43,385 bases of DNA from Planctomycetota bacterium (GCA_027623235.1 JAQBVJ010000058.1:1-43385), one strand, 5' to 3'. Positions 1-7,992 are shown, numbered from the stretch's first letter. A program made the numbers and translations. The notes: generated by a model from the sequence alone, not told the origin.

Positions 1-83
1 TCCTCACGCTGCACCACACACGAATCAAACTCACCGGATAGAATACACTACACAATTACCCCCAGCTTTTCGCGAAGAACCAA

Positions 84-3000
84 ATGTCAGAACTCCCCAA
101 GCAGTATCAGGCGCAGGACGCGCAGAAGAAGTGGCTCGATTTCTGGAAGGACAATGGCTACTTCGACGCCAATCCCAACCCGGATAAGAAGCCACACACG
201 ATTATGATTCCCCTGCCGAACGTGACGGGGGCACTGCATATGGGGCACGCGTTGAACGGGACGCTGCAAGACCTGATCACGCGCTGGCGGCGGATGCAGG
301 GGTACGAGGCGTTGTGGATGCCCGGCACCGATCACGCCGGCATCGCGACTCAGGCGGTCGTTGAGCGGCGGATGTTTGAAGAGGAGGGCCTCACGCGGCA
401 CGACATCGGCCGCGACGCCCTCGTGAAACGCATCTGGAAATGGAAGGACTCCTACGAGAAACGCATCCTCGAGCAGTTGCGACAGCTCGGGGCGAGCTGC
501 GACTGGCGGCGGACTCGATTCACGCTGGACGACGTCTGCTCAAAAGCCGTGCGGCGGACCTTCTTCAAGTTCTTCAAAGACAGGCTGATCTTCCGAGGCA
601 AACGGCTTGTCAACTGGGACCCGCACCTGCAGACGGCCGTCGCGAATGACGAGGTCTTTCACGAGGAAGTCGACGGCCATTTCTGGACCTTCACGTATCC
701 GGTGGTGGAAAGAGGCGGAGAGGCGAGGGGTGAGGGGCAAGGGGAAAATATCCCTTCTCCCCCGGAGGGGGGAGAAGGTGGCCGAAGGCCGGATGAGGGG
801 GGCTGGATCGAGATCGGTGAGAAGCTCGCGTTTTCGACAACCCGGCCGGAGACGATGCTCGGCGACTCGGCGGTGTGCGTTCACCCCACCGACGAGCGGT
901 ACGAGCACCTGGTCGGAAAGCACGTGCGTATTCCGGTGACGGGGCGAGTGATCCCGATCATCGCCGACGCTCTACTCGCGAAGAAGGACCTCGGCACGGG
1001 CTGCGTGAAGGTCACGCCGGCTCACGACCACAACGATTACGCGTGCGGTCTGCGGAACGATCTGGAGCAGATCAACATTCTCAACCCGGACGCGACGATC
1101 AACGAAAATGGAGCTCAGTACGAGGGCCTGGACCGCTTCGTCTGCCGAGACAAAATCGTGGAGGACATGAAAGAGCTCGGCCACTTCGTCGAAGTCGAAG
1201 ACCGCAAGATCGAGCTGGCTCACAGCGACCGCTCGAAGAGCCCCGTCGAGCCGTACCTGTCCGACCAGTGGTTCGTGAAAATGGACGACTGGCAGGACGG
1301 CCGCCCCGGCCTGGCTCAGACGGCCATCGACGCCGTCGCCGACCGCCGCGTGCGCTTCTTCCCGCAACGCTACCAGAGCACGTACCTGGACTGGCTCGGC
1401 GAGAAACGCGACTGGTGTATCTCAAGGCAGCTATGGTGGGGACACCGAATTCCGGTGTGGGCGGGTATTGAACCGGCAAAATTGGATGATCCGAGGCTTG
1501 TAAAACTGATCGGAGATTTGGGATTCGATTCTGTCGCGCTGCCTGAAGTAAATGATCGCTTGAACGAGCTGGTTCCTGCAAAGTACCAGGAAGACGTTTG
1601 CTTCCAAACGAAGCCTACTGAAGATGGCCGATTTGAGATCCTCATGTGCATCGGGCCAGGACGGCCAGAGTTTCAGGAGATGGTCGAAAACTCCGGGCTC
1701 TTTGTTCAAGACGAAGACGTTCTCGACACGTGGTTCAGCTCCGCACTGTGGCCGCACGCGACTCTCGGCTGGCCGGACGAAACTCAGGATCCGCCTCTCA
1801 CTGGGAGGGCCAACGAATCGGGCGAAGGCGGCGAATCAGACCCCTCGCCTCTTGCCTCTCACCCCTCACCCCAGAACGAAGTTCTCCCCTACTTTTATCC
1901 CGGCAACGTCCTCATCACCTCGCGTGACATCATCACGCTGTGGGTTGCCCGGATGGTCCTCACCGGGCTGTACAACATGGGCGACGTCCCGTTCCAGCAC
2001 GTGCATGTCCACCCGAAGATTCTCGACGGGTTCGGGCAGACGATGAGCAAATCCAAAGGCAACGGCTGCGATCCGCAGGATCTGATCGATCGCTACGGCA
2101 CCGATGCCGTGCGGTTCACGATTTCGTCCTTCGCCGGCGAGACGCAGGACGTCAAACTGCCGATGGGCTACGAGTGCCCTCACTGCGAAAACGTGATTCC
2201 GCAGGCTCTGGACGATGGCGGGCCGATGGTTAAGCCGGCCACGGTGAAGCAGTCGCTGCGCGGCTCGAAGGAACGGATTCTCATGCCGTGTCCGAAGTGC
2301 AAAAACGAATCGCAGTTCTCGACGCCGCAGTACGACCTCGACCCGGACCAGCCGGCGGCGAGGATGGTCAGCGACCGCTTCGAGTACGGCCGGAATTTCT
2401 GCAACAAACTGTGGAACGCCGCCCGCTTTGCGATCATGAACCTGGAGGGCTACACGCCGGGCGAGATCACCGAATCCGACCTGCACCTGGAAGACCACTG
2501 GATCCTCAGCCGCCTCTCGCGAGTCGCCGGCGAGGTGACAACCCTTCTGGGTCGCTACCAGTTCGACCAGGCCACCCGGGCCATCCGCGACTTCACGTGG
2601 AACGAGTTCTGCGACTGGTACCTGGAGATGATCAAGCCGCGGCTGAGGCGAGTTGAGAGTGAAGGAGAGCCTGAAACTCTCAACTCTCAACTCTCAACCA
2701 TCAACTCCGCACAGCGGATCCTCGTGGGAGTCCTCGACAACCTCGTGCGTCTGCTGCAGCCGTTCACTCCGTTCATTTGCGAAGAGTTGTGGCAGAAGCT
2801 CAACGACATCGCTCCCGAACGCGGCCTCTTTAAACCGGAAGCGTCGGCCGCGAGCGTCATGATCGCTCCCTGGCCGGAGCTTCCCGAGTCGCTGCAGAAC
2901 GAGTCTCTCGAAGCCCGTTTCGCGCGGCTTCAGGAAACGGTCGTCGCCGTGCGGAACATCCGGGCGGTCTACAACATCAGCCCGGCCGAACCCATCGAGC

Positions 3001-3383
3001 TGTTCATGAAATGCGAATCGGGTATCGCGTCCGAACTGGAAGCCTGCTCTGGCCAGTTCGACAATCTGGCCCGCACCGTGCTGTCCGCCGCCGGTGCCGA
3101 GGTCTCACGCCCGACGGCTTCAGCCAGCTTCAGCCTCAAAGACGCCGACGGATTTGTGCCGCTCGGAGGCCTTATCAACGTCGAAGAGGAACTTGAGCGG
3201 CAGCAGAAAGAGGCCGGAAAGATTCGAGGCTTCATCAAGGGTCACTCGGCGAAGTTGAGCAACGAAAAGTTCGTCAGCAAAGCCCCGGAGAACGTCGTCG
3301 CCGAAGTCCGCGAGACGCTCGCGAATCTCGAAAAGCAACTGGAATCCGTCGAGACGGTGATCAGCCAGCTCAGCGGCGGGTGA
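84..3383 (+). CDS. valS: Valyl-tRNA synthetase with in-frame repeat-derived insertions
   Basis: Class Ia aminoacyl-tRNA synthetase that charges tRNA-Val in the cytoplasm. The HIGH motif reads HMGH at residues 52-55 after PNVTGAL. The KMSKS motif reads TMSKS at 653-657. The CP1 editing domain is recognisable from the STTRPETMLGD segment, and a C-terminal coiled-coil tRNA arm spans about residues 1035-1095. At 1,099 residues it is well above the usual 880-950. The excess includes a possible zinc ribbon after KMSKS (C698/C701 and C736/C739) and three low-complexity loops at about residues 210-241, 569-599 and 856-876, whose DNA is repeat-like. These sit in surface-loop positions, not in the catalytic motifs, so the enzyme is probably active. 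The start codon precedes MSELPKQY. The gene converges on ruvC. No clear promoter was found in bases 1-83. Confidence 0.97.
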   Translation: MSELPKQYQAQDAQKKWLDFWKDNGYFDANPNPDKKPHTIMIPLPNVTGALHMGHALNGTLQDLITRWRRMQGYEALWMPGTDHAGIATQAVVERRMFEEEGLTRHDIGRDALVKRIWKWKDSYEKRILEQLRQLGASCDWRRTRFTLDDVCSKAVRRTFFKFFKDRLIFRGKRLVNWDPHLQTAVANDEVFHEEVDGHFWTFTYPVVERGGEARGEGQGENIPSPPEGGEGGRRPDEGGWIEIGEKLAFSTTRPETMLGDSAVCVHPTDERYEHLVGKHVRIPVTGRVIPIIADALLAKKDLGTGCVKVTPAHDHNDYACGLRNDLEQINILNPDATINENGAQYEGLDRFVCRDKIVEDMKELGHFVEVEDRKIELAHSDRSKSPVEPYLSDQWFVKMDDWQDGRPGLAQTAIDAVADRRVRFFPQRYQSTYLDWLGEKRDWCISRQLWWGHRIPVWAGIEPAKLDDPRLVKLIGDLGFDSVALPEVNDRLNELVPAKYQEDVCFQTKPTEDGRFEILMCIGPGRPEFQEMVENSGLFVQDEDVLDTWFSSALWPHATLGWPDETQDPPLTGRANESGEGGESDPSPLASHPSPQNEVLPYFYPGNVLITSRDIITLWVARMVLTGLYNMGDVPFQHVHVHPKILDGFGQTMSKSKGNGCDPQDLIDRYGTDAVRFTISSFAGETQDVKLPMGYECPHCENVIPQALDDGGPMVKPATVKQSLRGSKERILMPCPKCKNESQFSTPQYDLDPDQPAARMVSDRFEYGRNFCNKLWNAARFAIMNLEGYTPGEITESDLHLEDHWILSRLSRVAGEVTTLLGRYQFDQATRAIRDFTWNEFCDWYLEMIKPRLRRVESEGEPETLNSQLSTINSAQRILVGVLDNLVRLLQPFTPFICEELWQKLNDIAPERGLFKPEASAASVMIAPWPELPESLQNESLEARFARLQETVVAVRNIRAVYNISPAEPIELFMKCESGIASELEACSGQFDNLARTVLSAAGAEVSRPTASASFSLKDADGFVPLGGLINVEEELERQQKEAGKIRGFIKGHSAKLSNEKFVSKAPENVVAEVRETLANLEKQLESVETVISQLSGG
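711..805. repeat. Palindromic repeat inside valS (insert 1)
   Basis: A G-rich stretch followed by a perfect 11-bp palindrome (753-763 with 768-778, loop GGAG) and a GGCCGAAGGCC hairpin. This matches my recollection of a dispersed intergenic palindrome common in planctomycetes and other bacteria. Here it is translated in frame into a Gly/Glu/Pro-rich loop between the TYPV and STTRPETM segments of the editing domain. Confidence 0.75.
1790..1880. repeat. Low-complexity insert in valS (insert 2)
   Basis: A stretch ending in CCCCTCGCCTCTTGCCTCTC and CCCCTCACCCC, resembling intergenic filler rather than conserved ValRS sequence. It encodes a Gly/Glu/Ser/Pro-rich loop between GWPDE and the LPYFYPGNVLITSRD core strand. 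Confidence 0.55.
2650..2712. repeat. Short tandem repeat insert in valS (insert 3)
   Basis: Contains CTCAACT repeated three times in tandem (with CTCAACC following) and an upstream GAGTTGAGAG able to pair with it. It encodes VESEGEPETLNSQLSTIN between two helices of the anticodon-binding domain. Confidence 0.6.
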
Positions 3384-3388
3384 TCAAT

Positions 3389-3468
3389 GTAGGGCCGGTT
3401 CCCACCGGCCGAACACGAGTGTGAGAAGTTCCGAGTGAGTGCCCTCGGCCGGCGGGAACCGGCCCTAC
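3389..3468. repeat. REP-type inverted pair, GTAGGGCCGG family
   Basis: Two 23-nt arms, 3389-3411 and 3446-3468, are reverse complements with one mismatch. Each arm starts with GTAG and then carries its own palindrome GGCCGG-loop-CCGGCC. The pair lies between the convergent valS and ruvC genes and could act as a bidirectional terminator, although no T-run follows. The right arm supplies the TAG stop codon of ruvC. Confidence 0.85.
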
Positions 3469-4013
3469 AGCATGGACTGAGCCAGATCGGTCGCGACGTG
3501 GCGGACGCTGTGGTAGTGGCACAGGCCGACGGCGACGGCGTCGGCGACGTCGTTGGGCTCGGGGATTTCTTTGAGTCGCAGTTCGTGTTTGACCGCGTGC
3601 TGGACCTGTACTTTGCCGGCCCGGCCGCTTCCCGTGAGCAGTTTTTTGATCTGTGTCGCCGAGTAGTGGATGACGGGAAGTTTTCGCTCGGCAGCGCACA
3701 GCAGAATGACGCCTCGGGCGTGGGCCATCAGGATGGCTGTCTGCGGGTTCCGCGTGTGCGAGAAGATTTGCTCGATCGCCAGCACGGACGGGTTGAGGTC
3801 GGCGATCACGTCCCGCAGGCCGGTGGCGATTTCGTGGACTCGCTCTGCCAGAGGCAGCTTTGCCGTGGTTCGGATGACGCCGCCCTCTCGCAGGATCGGC
3901 CCATTGGCCGAGTGCTCAATGACTCCGTAGCCCGTGCAGTTCAGGCCGGGGTCGATGCCGAGAACCCGGATGCCAGGGATGGGGCGAGCGTTCGTTTGTT
4001 CGGTTGCCGGCAT
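3465..4013 (-). CDS. ruvC: Holliday junction resolvase RuvC
   Basis: Crossover junction endonuclease that cuts Holliday junctions with RuvAB during recombinational repair. The four acidic catalytic residues of the RNase H-like fold are present: D21 in GIDPG, E81 in AIEQIF, and D155 and D158 in NDVADAVAVG. Its 182 residues are typical of the family. An N-terminal extension of about 15 residues precedes the first strand, so a slightly later start cannot be excluded. It lies downstream of cysS on the same strand, separated by 109 bp that hold a REP-type repeat. Its stop codon lies inside the repeat at 3446-3468, so the final residues were probably set by that insertion. ruvA and ruvB are not in the window. 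Confidence 0.95.
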   Translation of the reverse strand: MPATEQTNARPIPGIRVLGIDPGLNCTGYGVIEHSANGPILREGGVIRTTAKLPLAERVHEIATGLRDVIADLNPSVLAIEQIFSHTRNPQTAILMAHARGVILLCAAERKLPVIHYSATQIKKLLTGSGRAGKVQVQHAVKHELRLKEIPEPNDVADAVAVGLCHYHSVRHVATDLAQSML

Positions 4014-4050
4014 GAGTCGATCGATCGGGTTTGTTCTGGCCCCTCGCCGC

Positions 4051-4113
4051 AGGACGGACGCCCACGTCCGGCCGAGCCGATTGCGGAGTGTGACGGACGT
4101 GGGCGTCCGTCCT
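4051..4113. repeat. REP-type inverted pair, GTAGGACGGACG family
   Basis: Arms 4051-4070 and 4094-4113 are perfect 20-nt reverse complements. Each is itself palindromic (GACGGACG-CCCA-CGTCCG). Reading inward from the right, the arm is preceded by GT, giving GTAGGACGG; the left tip has decayed to GCAGG. It sits in the ruvC-cysS spacer, 9 nt beyond the cysS stop, where it may attenuate read-through or stabilise the cysS mRNA 3' end. Confidence 0.85.
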
Positions 4114-4122
4114 ACGGCGATG

Positions 4123-5706
4123 TCAGTCGCGGCGCCAGATGGTTCCGTCGGGGCGGTCTTCGAGTGTGATTTTCAGTTCGTTGAGGCTGTCTCGAATCTT
4201 GTCGGCGAGTGGCCAGTTCTTTTCAGCCCGCAGGGACGACCGCAGGCTGATGACAAGTTCCATCAGGCCTCCCGCGAGTTCGTCACTGGCTCCGGAATCG
4301 GCGGACTCGATCGGCTTTCGGAACACGCCAAGAATCTGGGCGAGTTCTTTCAGCAGAGTCGTTCCGGCGACCAGGGCTGCGACGGCGGACTCGTTGGATT
4401 TTCCGTCGCCTTCCAGCTTCGCCTCATTGATGAATCCGTTGAGGACTTTTCGCAGGTCGAAAAGAACTCCGACCGCTCCGCCTGTGTTGATGTCGTCGTC
4501 CATGCACTCCAGGAAACGGTCGCGCAGTGCGGTGAGCTCGCCGAAGTAGCCGGCTGGTTCTCCGGCGAGACTGGCTGAGGCATCGCGAGTCGCCGAGACA
4601 TCCAGCGAGTAGAAATCCTGGCCGGTGATTCGACCGAAAGTCTCGATGAGTCGGTAAAAACCGTCGAGCGACCGGGCCGTTTCTTCGAGTCGCTCGTCGC
4701 TGAAGTCGATCGGGCTGCGGTAGTGCGTTGCCAGCAGGAAGAAGCGGACCGTTTCCGGATTGTGCTTCGCGAAGACGGCCGTCTTGACGGATTCTGCTCC
4801 CTGGCTGCCGGCCAGCTTCTGCGATTCCTGGTCTTTCATCTGCGCGACCAGATCGTCGGCTGCGGCCGGCAGGTCTCCGTGTTTGTTGTGAGCTCCGCCG
4901 ACTTTGCCGCCCTGGCCACTGGCCCGCATCAGGCCGTTGTGCATCCAGTAATTGGCAAAGGGCTTACTGTGACAGCACTCGGACTGGGCGATTTCGTTTT
5001 CGTGGTGAGGGAACAGCAGGTCCAGGCCGCCGCCGTGAATGTCAAAAGTCTCGCCCAGGTACTTGCCGGCCATTGCCGAGCACTCGATGTGCCAGCCAGG
5101 GCGGCCCGGCCCCCACGGACTGTCCCACGCGGGCTCACCGGGTTTCGAGCCTTTCCACAGAGCGAAGTCGGCCGGGTTCTTTTTTTTGCTGGCCGCTTCG
5201 ACGCGGTCTCCGGCGATCAAATCATCGATGCTGCGGTGGCTGAGTTTTCCGTAGTCGTCGTCTTTCTCAACGCCGAAGTAGACGTCTCCGTCGAGCGGGT
5301 AGGCCACACCGTCGTCGACCAGTTTGCCGATCATCGCGAGCATCTCGTCGATGTGCTCGGTGGCTTTCGGAAAGCGGTCGATCGTGTCGACGCCCATGAT
5401 CTCCAGGTTTTCCAGGTAGTCCTGCGTCATTTCCTCGGCGAGAGCTTCCACTGTGACGCCGTTTTCATTCGCCCGGTTGATCAGCTTGTCGTCGACGTCG
5501 GTGATGTTGACGATCCAGGTGACGTCGAAGCCGGCGTACGTGAGGTATCGCTTGACTGTGTCAAAGATGACCGGCCCGACCATGTGGCCGATGTGAGCCT
5601 GCTTGTAGACCGTCGGCCCGCACAGATACATGCCGACCTTGCCGGGCTCGACCGGAGTGAAGTCTTCTTTGGTGCGGGAGAGTGTGTTGTAGAGTCGGAG
5701 AGGCAT
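4123..5706 (-). CDS. cysS: Cysteinyl-tRNA synthetase with a degenerate KMSKS loop
   Basis: Class I synthetase that charges tRNA-Cys. The first zinc ligand C29 in CGPTVY, the HIGH motif H38-H41, the WHIECSAM segment and the HHENEIAQSE segment are all present, so the zinc-dependent cysteine site looks intact. At 527 residues it exceeds the usual 460. Between NGLMR and the conserved NPETVRFFLL strand there is an extended loop, and the segment aligned with KMSKS reads KLAGS (residues 297-301). The transition-state lysine position is therefore Gly. A lineage-specific variant is possible. ispF lies upstream on the same strand, a common bacterial neighbour, and the two are probably co-transcribed with ruvC. 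Confidence 0.95.
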   Translation of the reverse strand: MPLRLYNTLSRTKEDFTPVEPGKVGMYLCGPTVYKQAHIGHMVGPVIFDTVKRYLTYAGFDVTWIVNITDVDDKLINRANENGVTVEALAEEMTQDYLENLEIMGVDTIDRFPKATEHIDEMLAMIGKLVDDGVAYPLDGDVYFGVEKDDDYGKLSHRSIDDLIAGDRVEAASKKKNPADFALWKGSKPGEPAWDSPWGPGRPGWHIECSAMAGKYLGETFDIHGGGLDLLFPHHENEIAQSECCHSKPFANYWMHNGLMRASGQGGKVGGAHNKHGDLPAAADDLVAQMKDQESQKLAGSQGAESVKTAVFAKHNPETVRFFLLATHYRSPIDFSDERLEETARSLDGFYRLIETFGRITGQDFYSLDVSATRDASASLAGEPAGYFGELTALRDRFLECMDDDINTGGAVGVLFDLRKVLNGFINEAKLEGDGKSNESAVAALVAGTTLLKELAQILGVFRKPIESADSGASDELAGGLMELVISLRSSLRAEKNWPLADKIRDSLNELKITLEDRPDGTIWRRD

Positions 5707-5772
5707 TTTATTGGCGGAGGGTTGAGGGGGGAGTGTCGAGGGATTTTGATTGATCGAGGATTGACCGTTTTT

Positions 5773-5834
5773 CGTAACCCGAAGCGTGAGCGAGGGCGGC
5801 TGGTGGTTCGCCCTCGCTCACGCTTCGGGTTACG
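5773..5834. repeat. REP-type inverted pair, CGTAACCCGAAGCG family
   Basis: Perfect 24-nt arms at 5773-5796 and 5811-5834 with a 14-nt spacer. Each begins CGTAACCC and ends GCGAGGG, forming an imperfect palindrome. It lies between ispF and cysS, and the right arm provides the TAA stop codon of ispF. I recognise this as one of the most widespread intergenic repeats of planctomycete genomes, but this is from memory. Confidence 0.88.
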
Positions 5835-6336
5835 ACGAGTGCAATGAGTCCGTACGGTAAAGGAGAACCGCTGCTTCTGCCGAGATCGATTCACCGCGGC
5901 CGATCGGGCCGACTTTTTCTCCGGTTTTGGCTTTTATGCTGACCACATCTCGGTCGACTGCCAGCAGGCTCGCCACGTTCGAGGCGATTTGTTCTTTAAA
6001 CGGCGAGAGTTTTGGCAGTTCCGCAAAGATCGTGCAGTCGAGGTTCGCGATTTCCCAGCCTCGATCACGGACAGCCTTTGCCGCTTCGGTGACGAACACG
6101 GCCGAGTCGGCTCCTTCCCACTGCGGATCGGTGTTCGGAAACCACTCGCCAATGTCGCCAAGTGCGAGAGCTCCGAGGAGCCCATCGGTCACCGCGTGGA
6201 GCAGCACGTCGGCATCGCTGTGCCCGATCAGGCCGCGGTCGAAAGGGACCTCAACACCACCCAGAATCAGCCGTCGGTCGGGGCCGAGCCGGTGGGAGTC
6301 GTGTCCGAGGCCAATGCGAACTGGCGGTGAAGCCAT
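5830..6336 (-). CDS. ispF: 2-C-methyl-D-erythritol 2,4-cyclodiphosphate synthase
   Basis: Fifth enzyme of the MEP isoprenoid pathway: it converts CDP-methylerythritol 2-phosphate to the cyclic diphosphate with release of CMP. The zinc ligands are visible as D13 and H15 in GHDSHRL and H47 in DADVLLHAV. The GHSDADVLLHA signature and the GDIGEWFPNTD loop are intact, and 168 residues is a normal trimeric IspF size. The C-terminus (TDSLHSS) runs into the repeat at 5811-5834, which supplies the stop. The gene heads a reverse-strand run ispF-cysS-ruvC. ispD is not adjacent. Confidence 0.96.
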   Translation of the reverse strand: MASPPVRIGLGHDSHRLGPDRRLILGGVEVPFDRGLIGHSDADVLLHAVTDGLLGALALGDIGEWFPNTDPQWEGADSAVFVTEAAKAVRDRGWEIANLDCTIFAELPKLSPFKEQIASNVASLLAVDRDVVSIKAKTGEKVGPIGRGESISAEAAVLLYRTDSLHSS

Positions 6337-6515
6337 TTGTGTGGGTATCCGAATCCGTTCGGCTCGACCGGCGGTGATCAGGCCGGAAAAGCGGGCAACT
6401 CAAAGGAAAAACGACGTCCGAGCCGTCTCGGGCGGATGATAGTTGTGGCAATTCGAGGTCGCAATGTGACTCGTTTTACTGTGATCGTCAGCGACGGGTG
6501 CGCGGTCAAAAAAGG

Positions 6516-6588
6516 AACCGCAGATTCACACGGATGGACGCAGATTTCAGATTGAGGCATCCGCGTTTATCTGTGTGCATCTGTGGTT
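6516..6588. repeat. Imperfect inverted repeat, AACCRCAGAT family
   Basis: Arms 6516-6545 and 6559-6588 pair over 30 nt with six mismatches; the right arm reads inward as AACCACAGATGCACACAGAT. It lies just past the 3' end of the BNR gene and may act as its transcript end, although no T-run is present. Unlike the other pairs here, its arms lack a GTAG tip. The rest of the 6337-6599 gap shows nothing else I can support. Confidence 0.7.
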
Positions 6589-6599
6589 CACAAATTGCC

Positions 6600-7712
6600 T
6601 CACACGACGGCCACTTTGACGCAATGAATCGGCGGGAGAGATTCGAACAGGCAGTCCCAGTCTTCTCCGCCGTTGCGGCCGATCCACAGGTTGCCGGTCG
6701 TTGTGCCAAAGTAGAGGGCCGGCGATTTCAGATGGTCGAACTGCATCGAGTCGCGCAGCACGGTGAAAAAACTCTCCTTCTTCGGGAAGCCACTGCTGAG
6801 TCGGTTCCAGGAGTCGCCGCCGTTCTCGCTTCGCCAGACAGAGGGGCGTCCGCCAGGGCATGTTCGGGTCGAGGCCTCGAGCGGGACGACATAGACCACA
6901 TCGGGATTGTCCGGATGAATGCAGATCGGGAAACCGAAGTCGGATGGCAGGCCTTTGGCGATCGATCGCCAGGTGTGGCCGTGGTCGTCGCTGCGGAGCA
7001 CGCCGATGTCCGGCCTTCGTCCGCCGGGTCCGTCCCAGTCGCCCCACCCGCCGTGGTTCTGCATGTAGAGCCGGCCTGGAGCGTCCGGGTGGCTGGCGAT
7101 CTTGTGGACGCACTGCCCGAATTCGGGGAACGGGTCGGGGCTGAAGCCGGCTCCGACGCCGGTGTTGGCCGCGGAAAACGTCTCGCCGCCGTCTTCGCTC
7201 AGGTAGTGACCGCCGGTTGAGATGCCCAGGTGAATGTGGTCTCCGTCCCGCAGAATCGTGTGCATGCAGAGGCCGCCATTTCCGGGCTGCCAGTGCTCGC
7301 AGTGCTCATGTTTGCTGATTCCGGGGATCATCTCCCATGAGTTGCCGTTGTCCGTGCTGCGGAAGAGGGCTGCCGGTTCGACACCGCACCACAGTTCCCG
7401 TTTCCCCTTACCGGGCTCCAGCGACCAGATATTCGCGACGGCTCGCCCGTCACCTTCGGGAAAGGCCGGAGCCGATTTCGTTTCTTTGAACGAGTTGCCC
7501 AGGTCTGTCGACCGGAAGATCTTCATGCCGAAGAACGGATGGCAGCTGGACGCGAAAATCTTCGGCGTGCCGCGCGTGTCGATCATCGCCGAGTACACAT
7601 CGATGCCCGGCCCGAACGGACCTCGCAGTGAGAACCGGCGGCGTTTCTTCGAGGACTCGGCAATGAACAGACCCTTTTTCGTACCGATGCAGATGAGAAC
7701 TCGTTCTGACAT
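6600..7712 (-). CDS. BNR/Asp-box beta-propeller protein, sialidase-like fold
   Basis: A 370-residue protein with five Asp-box repeats of the S-x-D/N-x-G-x-x-F/W form at about residues 68-75, 119-126, 172-179, 241-248 and 295-302, as in sialidase and VPS10-type propellers. No signal peptide or membrane segment is visible, so it is probably cytoplasmic, which is unusual for a secreted-glycosidase-like fold. No sialidase Arg triad or FRIP motif was identified, so enzymatic activity is not supported. A His/Cys cluster (H135, H137, C138, H140) could bind metal. The start lies 1 nt after the stop of a MoaD/ThiS-like gene, so the two are very likely co-transcribed and functionally linked. The role is unknown. 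Confidence 0.8.
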   Translation of the reverse strand: MSERVLICIGTKKGLFIAESSKKRRRFSLRGPFGPGIDVYSAMIDTRGTPKIFASSCHPFFGMKIFRSTDLGNSFKETKSAPAFPEGDGRAVANIWSLEPGKGKRELWCGVEPAALFRSTDNGNSWEMIPGISKHEHCEHWQPGNGGLCMHTILRDGDHIHLGISTGGHYLSEDGGETFSAANTGVGAGFSPDPFPEFGQCVHKIASHPDAPGRLYMQNHGGWGDWDGPGGRRPDIGVLRSDDHGHTWRSIAKGLPSDFGFPICIHPDNPDVVYVVPLEASTRTCPGGRPSVWRSENGGDSWNRLSSGFPKKESFFTVLRDSMQFDHLKSPALYFGTTTGNLWIGRNGGEDWDCLFESLPPIHCVKVAVV

Positions 7713-7713
7713 G

Positions 7714-7992
7714 TCATCCTCCAGAAACCGCGGGCATGATGAAAAGTTCGTCGCCTGGCGAGAGCGTCCGCTCGAAATCCGCCGGGGTACGAACGAGGGA
7801 ATCGTTCACAAAAAGATTGACGTGACGCCGCACGGCGCCGGTTTCATCGCAGACACCTCGATACGCGGCCGGATGCCGATCGGCCAGCTGAATCAGCGCG
7901 TCCTGCACGGAGCCAGGCTGCACAATGACTTCTTTGTCGGCATTTCCAGCCCACTCGCGTAACGTCGGCGGAATGTGAATTCGGACGGACAT
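7714..7992 (-). CDS. MoaD/ThiS-like ubiquitin-fold sulfur carrier protein
   Basis: A 92-residue protein starting MSVRIHIPPTLREW and ending VSGG. The small size, beta-grasp pattern, the near-C-terminal GDELFIMPAVSGG segment and the terminal Gly-Gly are hallmarks of MoaD/ThiS/SAMP-type carriers, which are adenylated by an E1-like enzyme and then thiocarboxylated or conjugated. The frame stays open upstream to 8148, but that extension translates a REP-type repeat, so the start at 7992 is preferred. No moaE, thiF/moeB or other molybdopterin or thiamin gene is nearby. Its only partner is the BNR propeller gene 1 nt downstream. Whether it serves molybdopterin, thiamin, tRNA thiolation or protein conjugation cannot be told from sequence. 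Confidence 0.82.
   Translation of the reverse strand: MSVRIHIPPTLREWAGNADKEVIVQPGSVQDALIQLADRHPAAYRGVCDETGAVRRHVNLFVNDSLVRTPADFERTLSPGDELFIMPAVSGG

Noticed and set aside
1..83. Promoter for valS around the TAGAAT at 39-44
   Set aside because: No acceptable -35 box at the right distance could be seen, and the window starts too close to judge.
3435..4169. Forward-strand frame of 244 codons opposite ruvC
   Set aside because: It lies fully antisense to a clear ruvC with intact catalytic residues, and has no recognisable motif.
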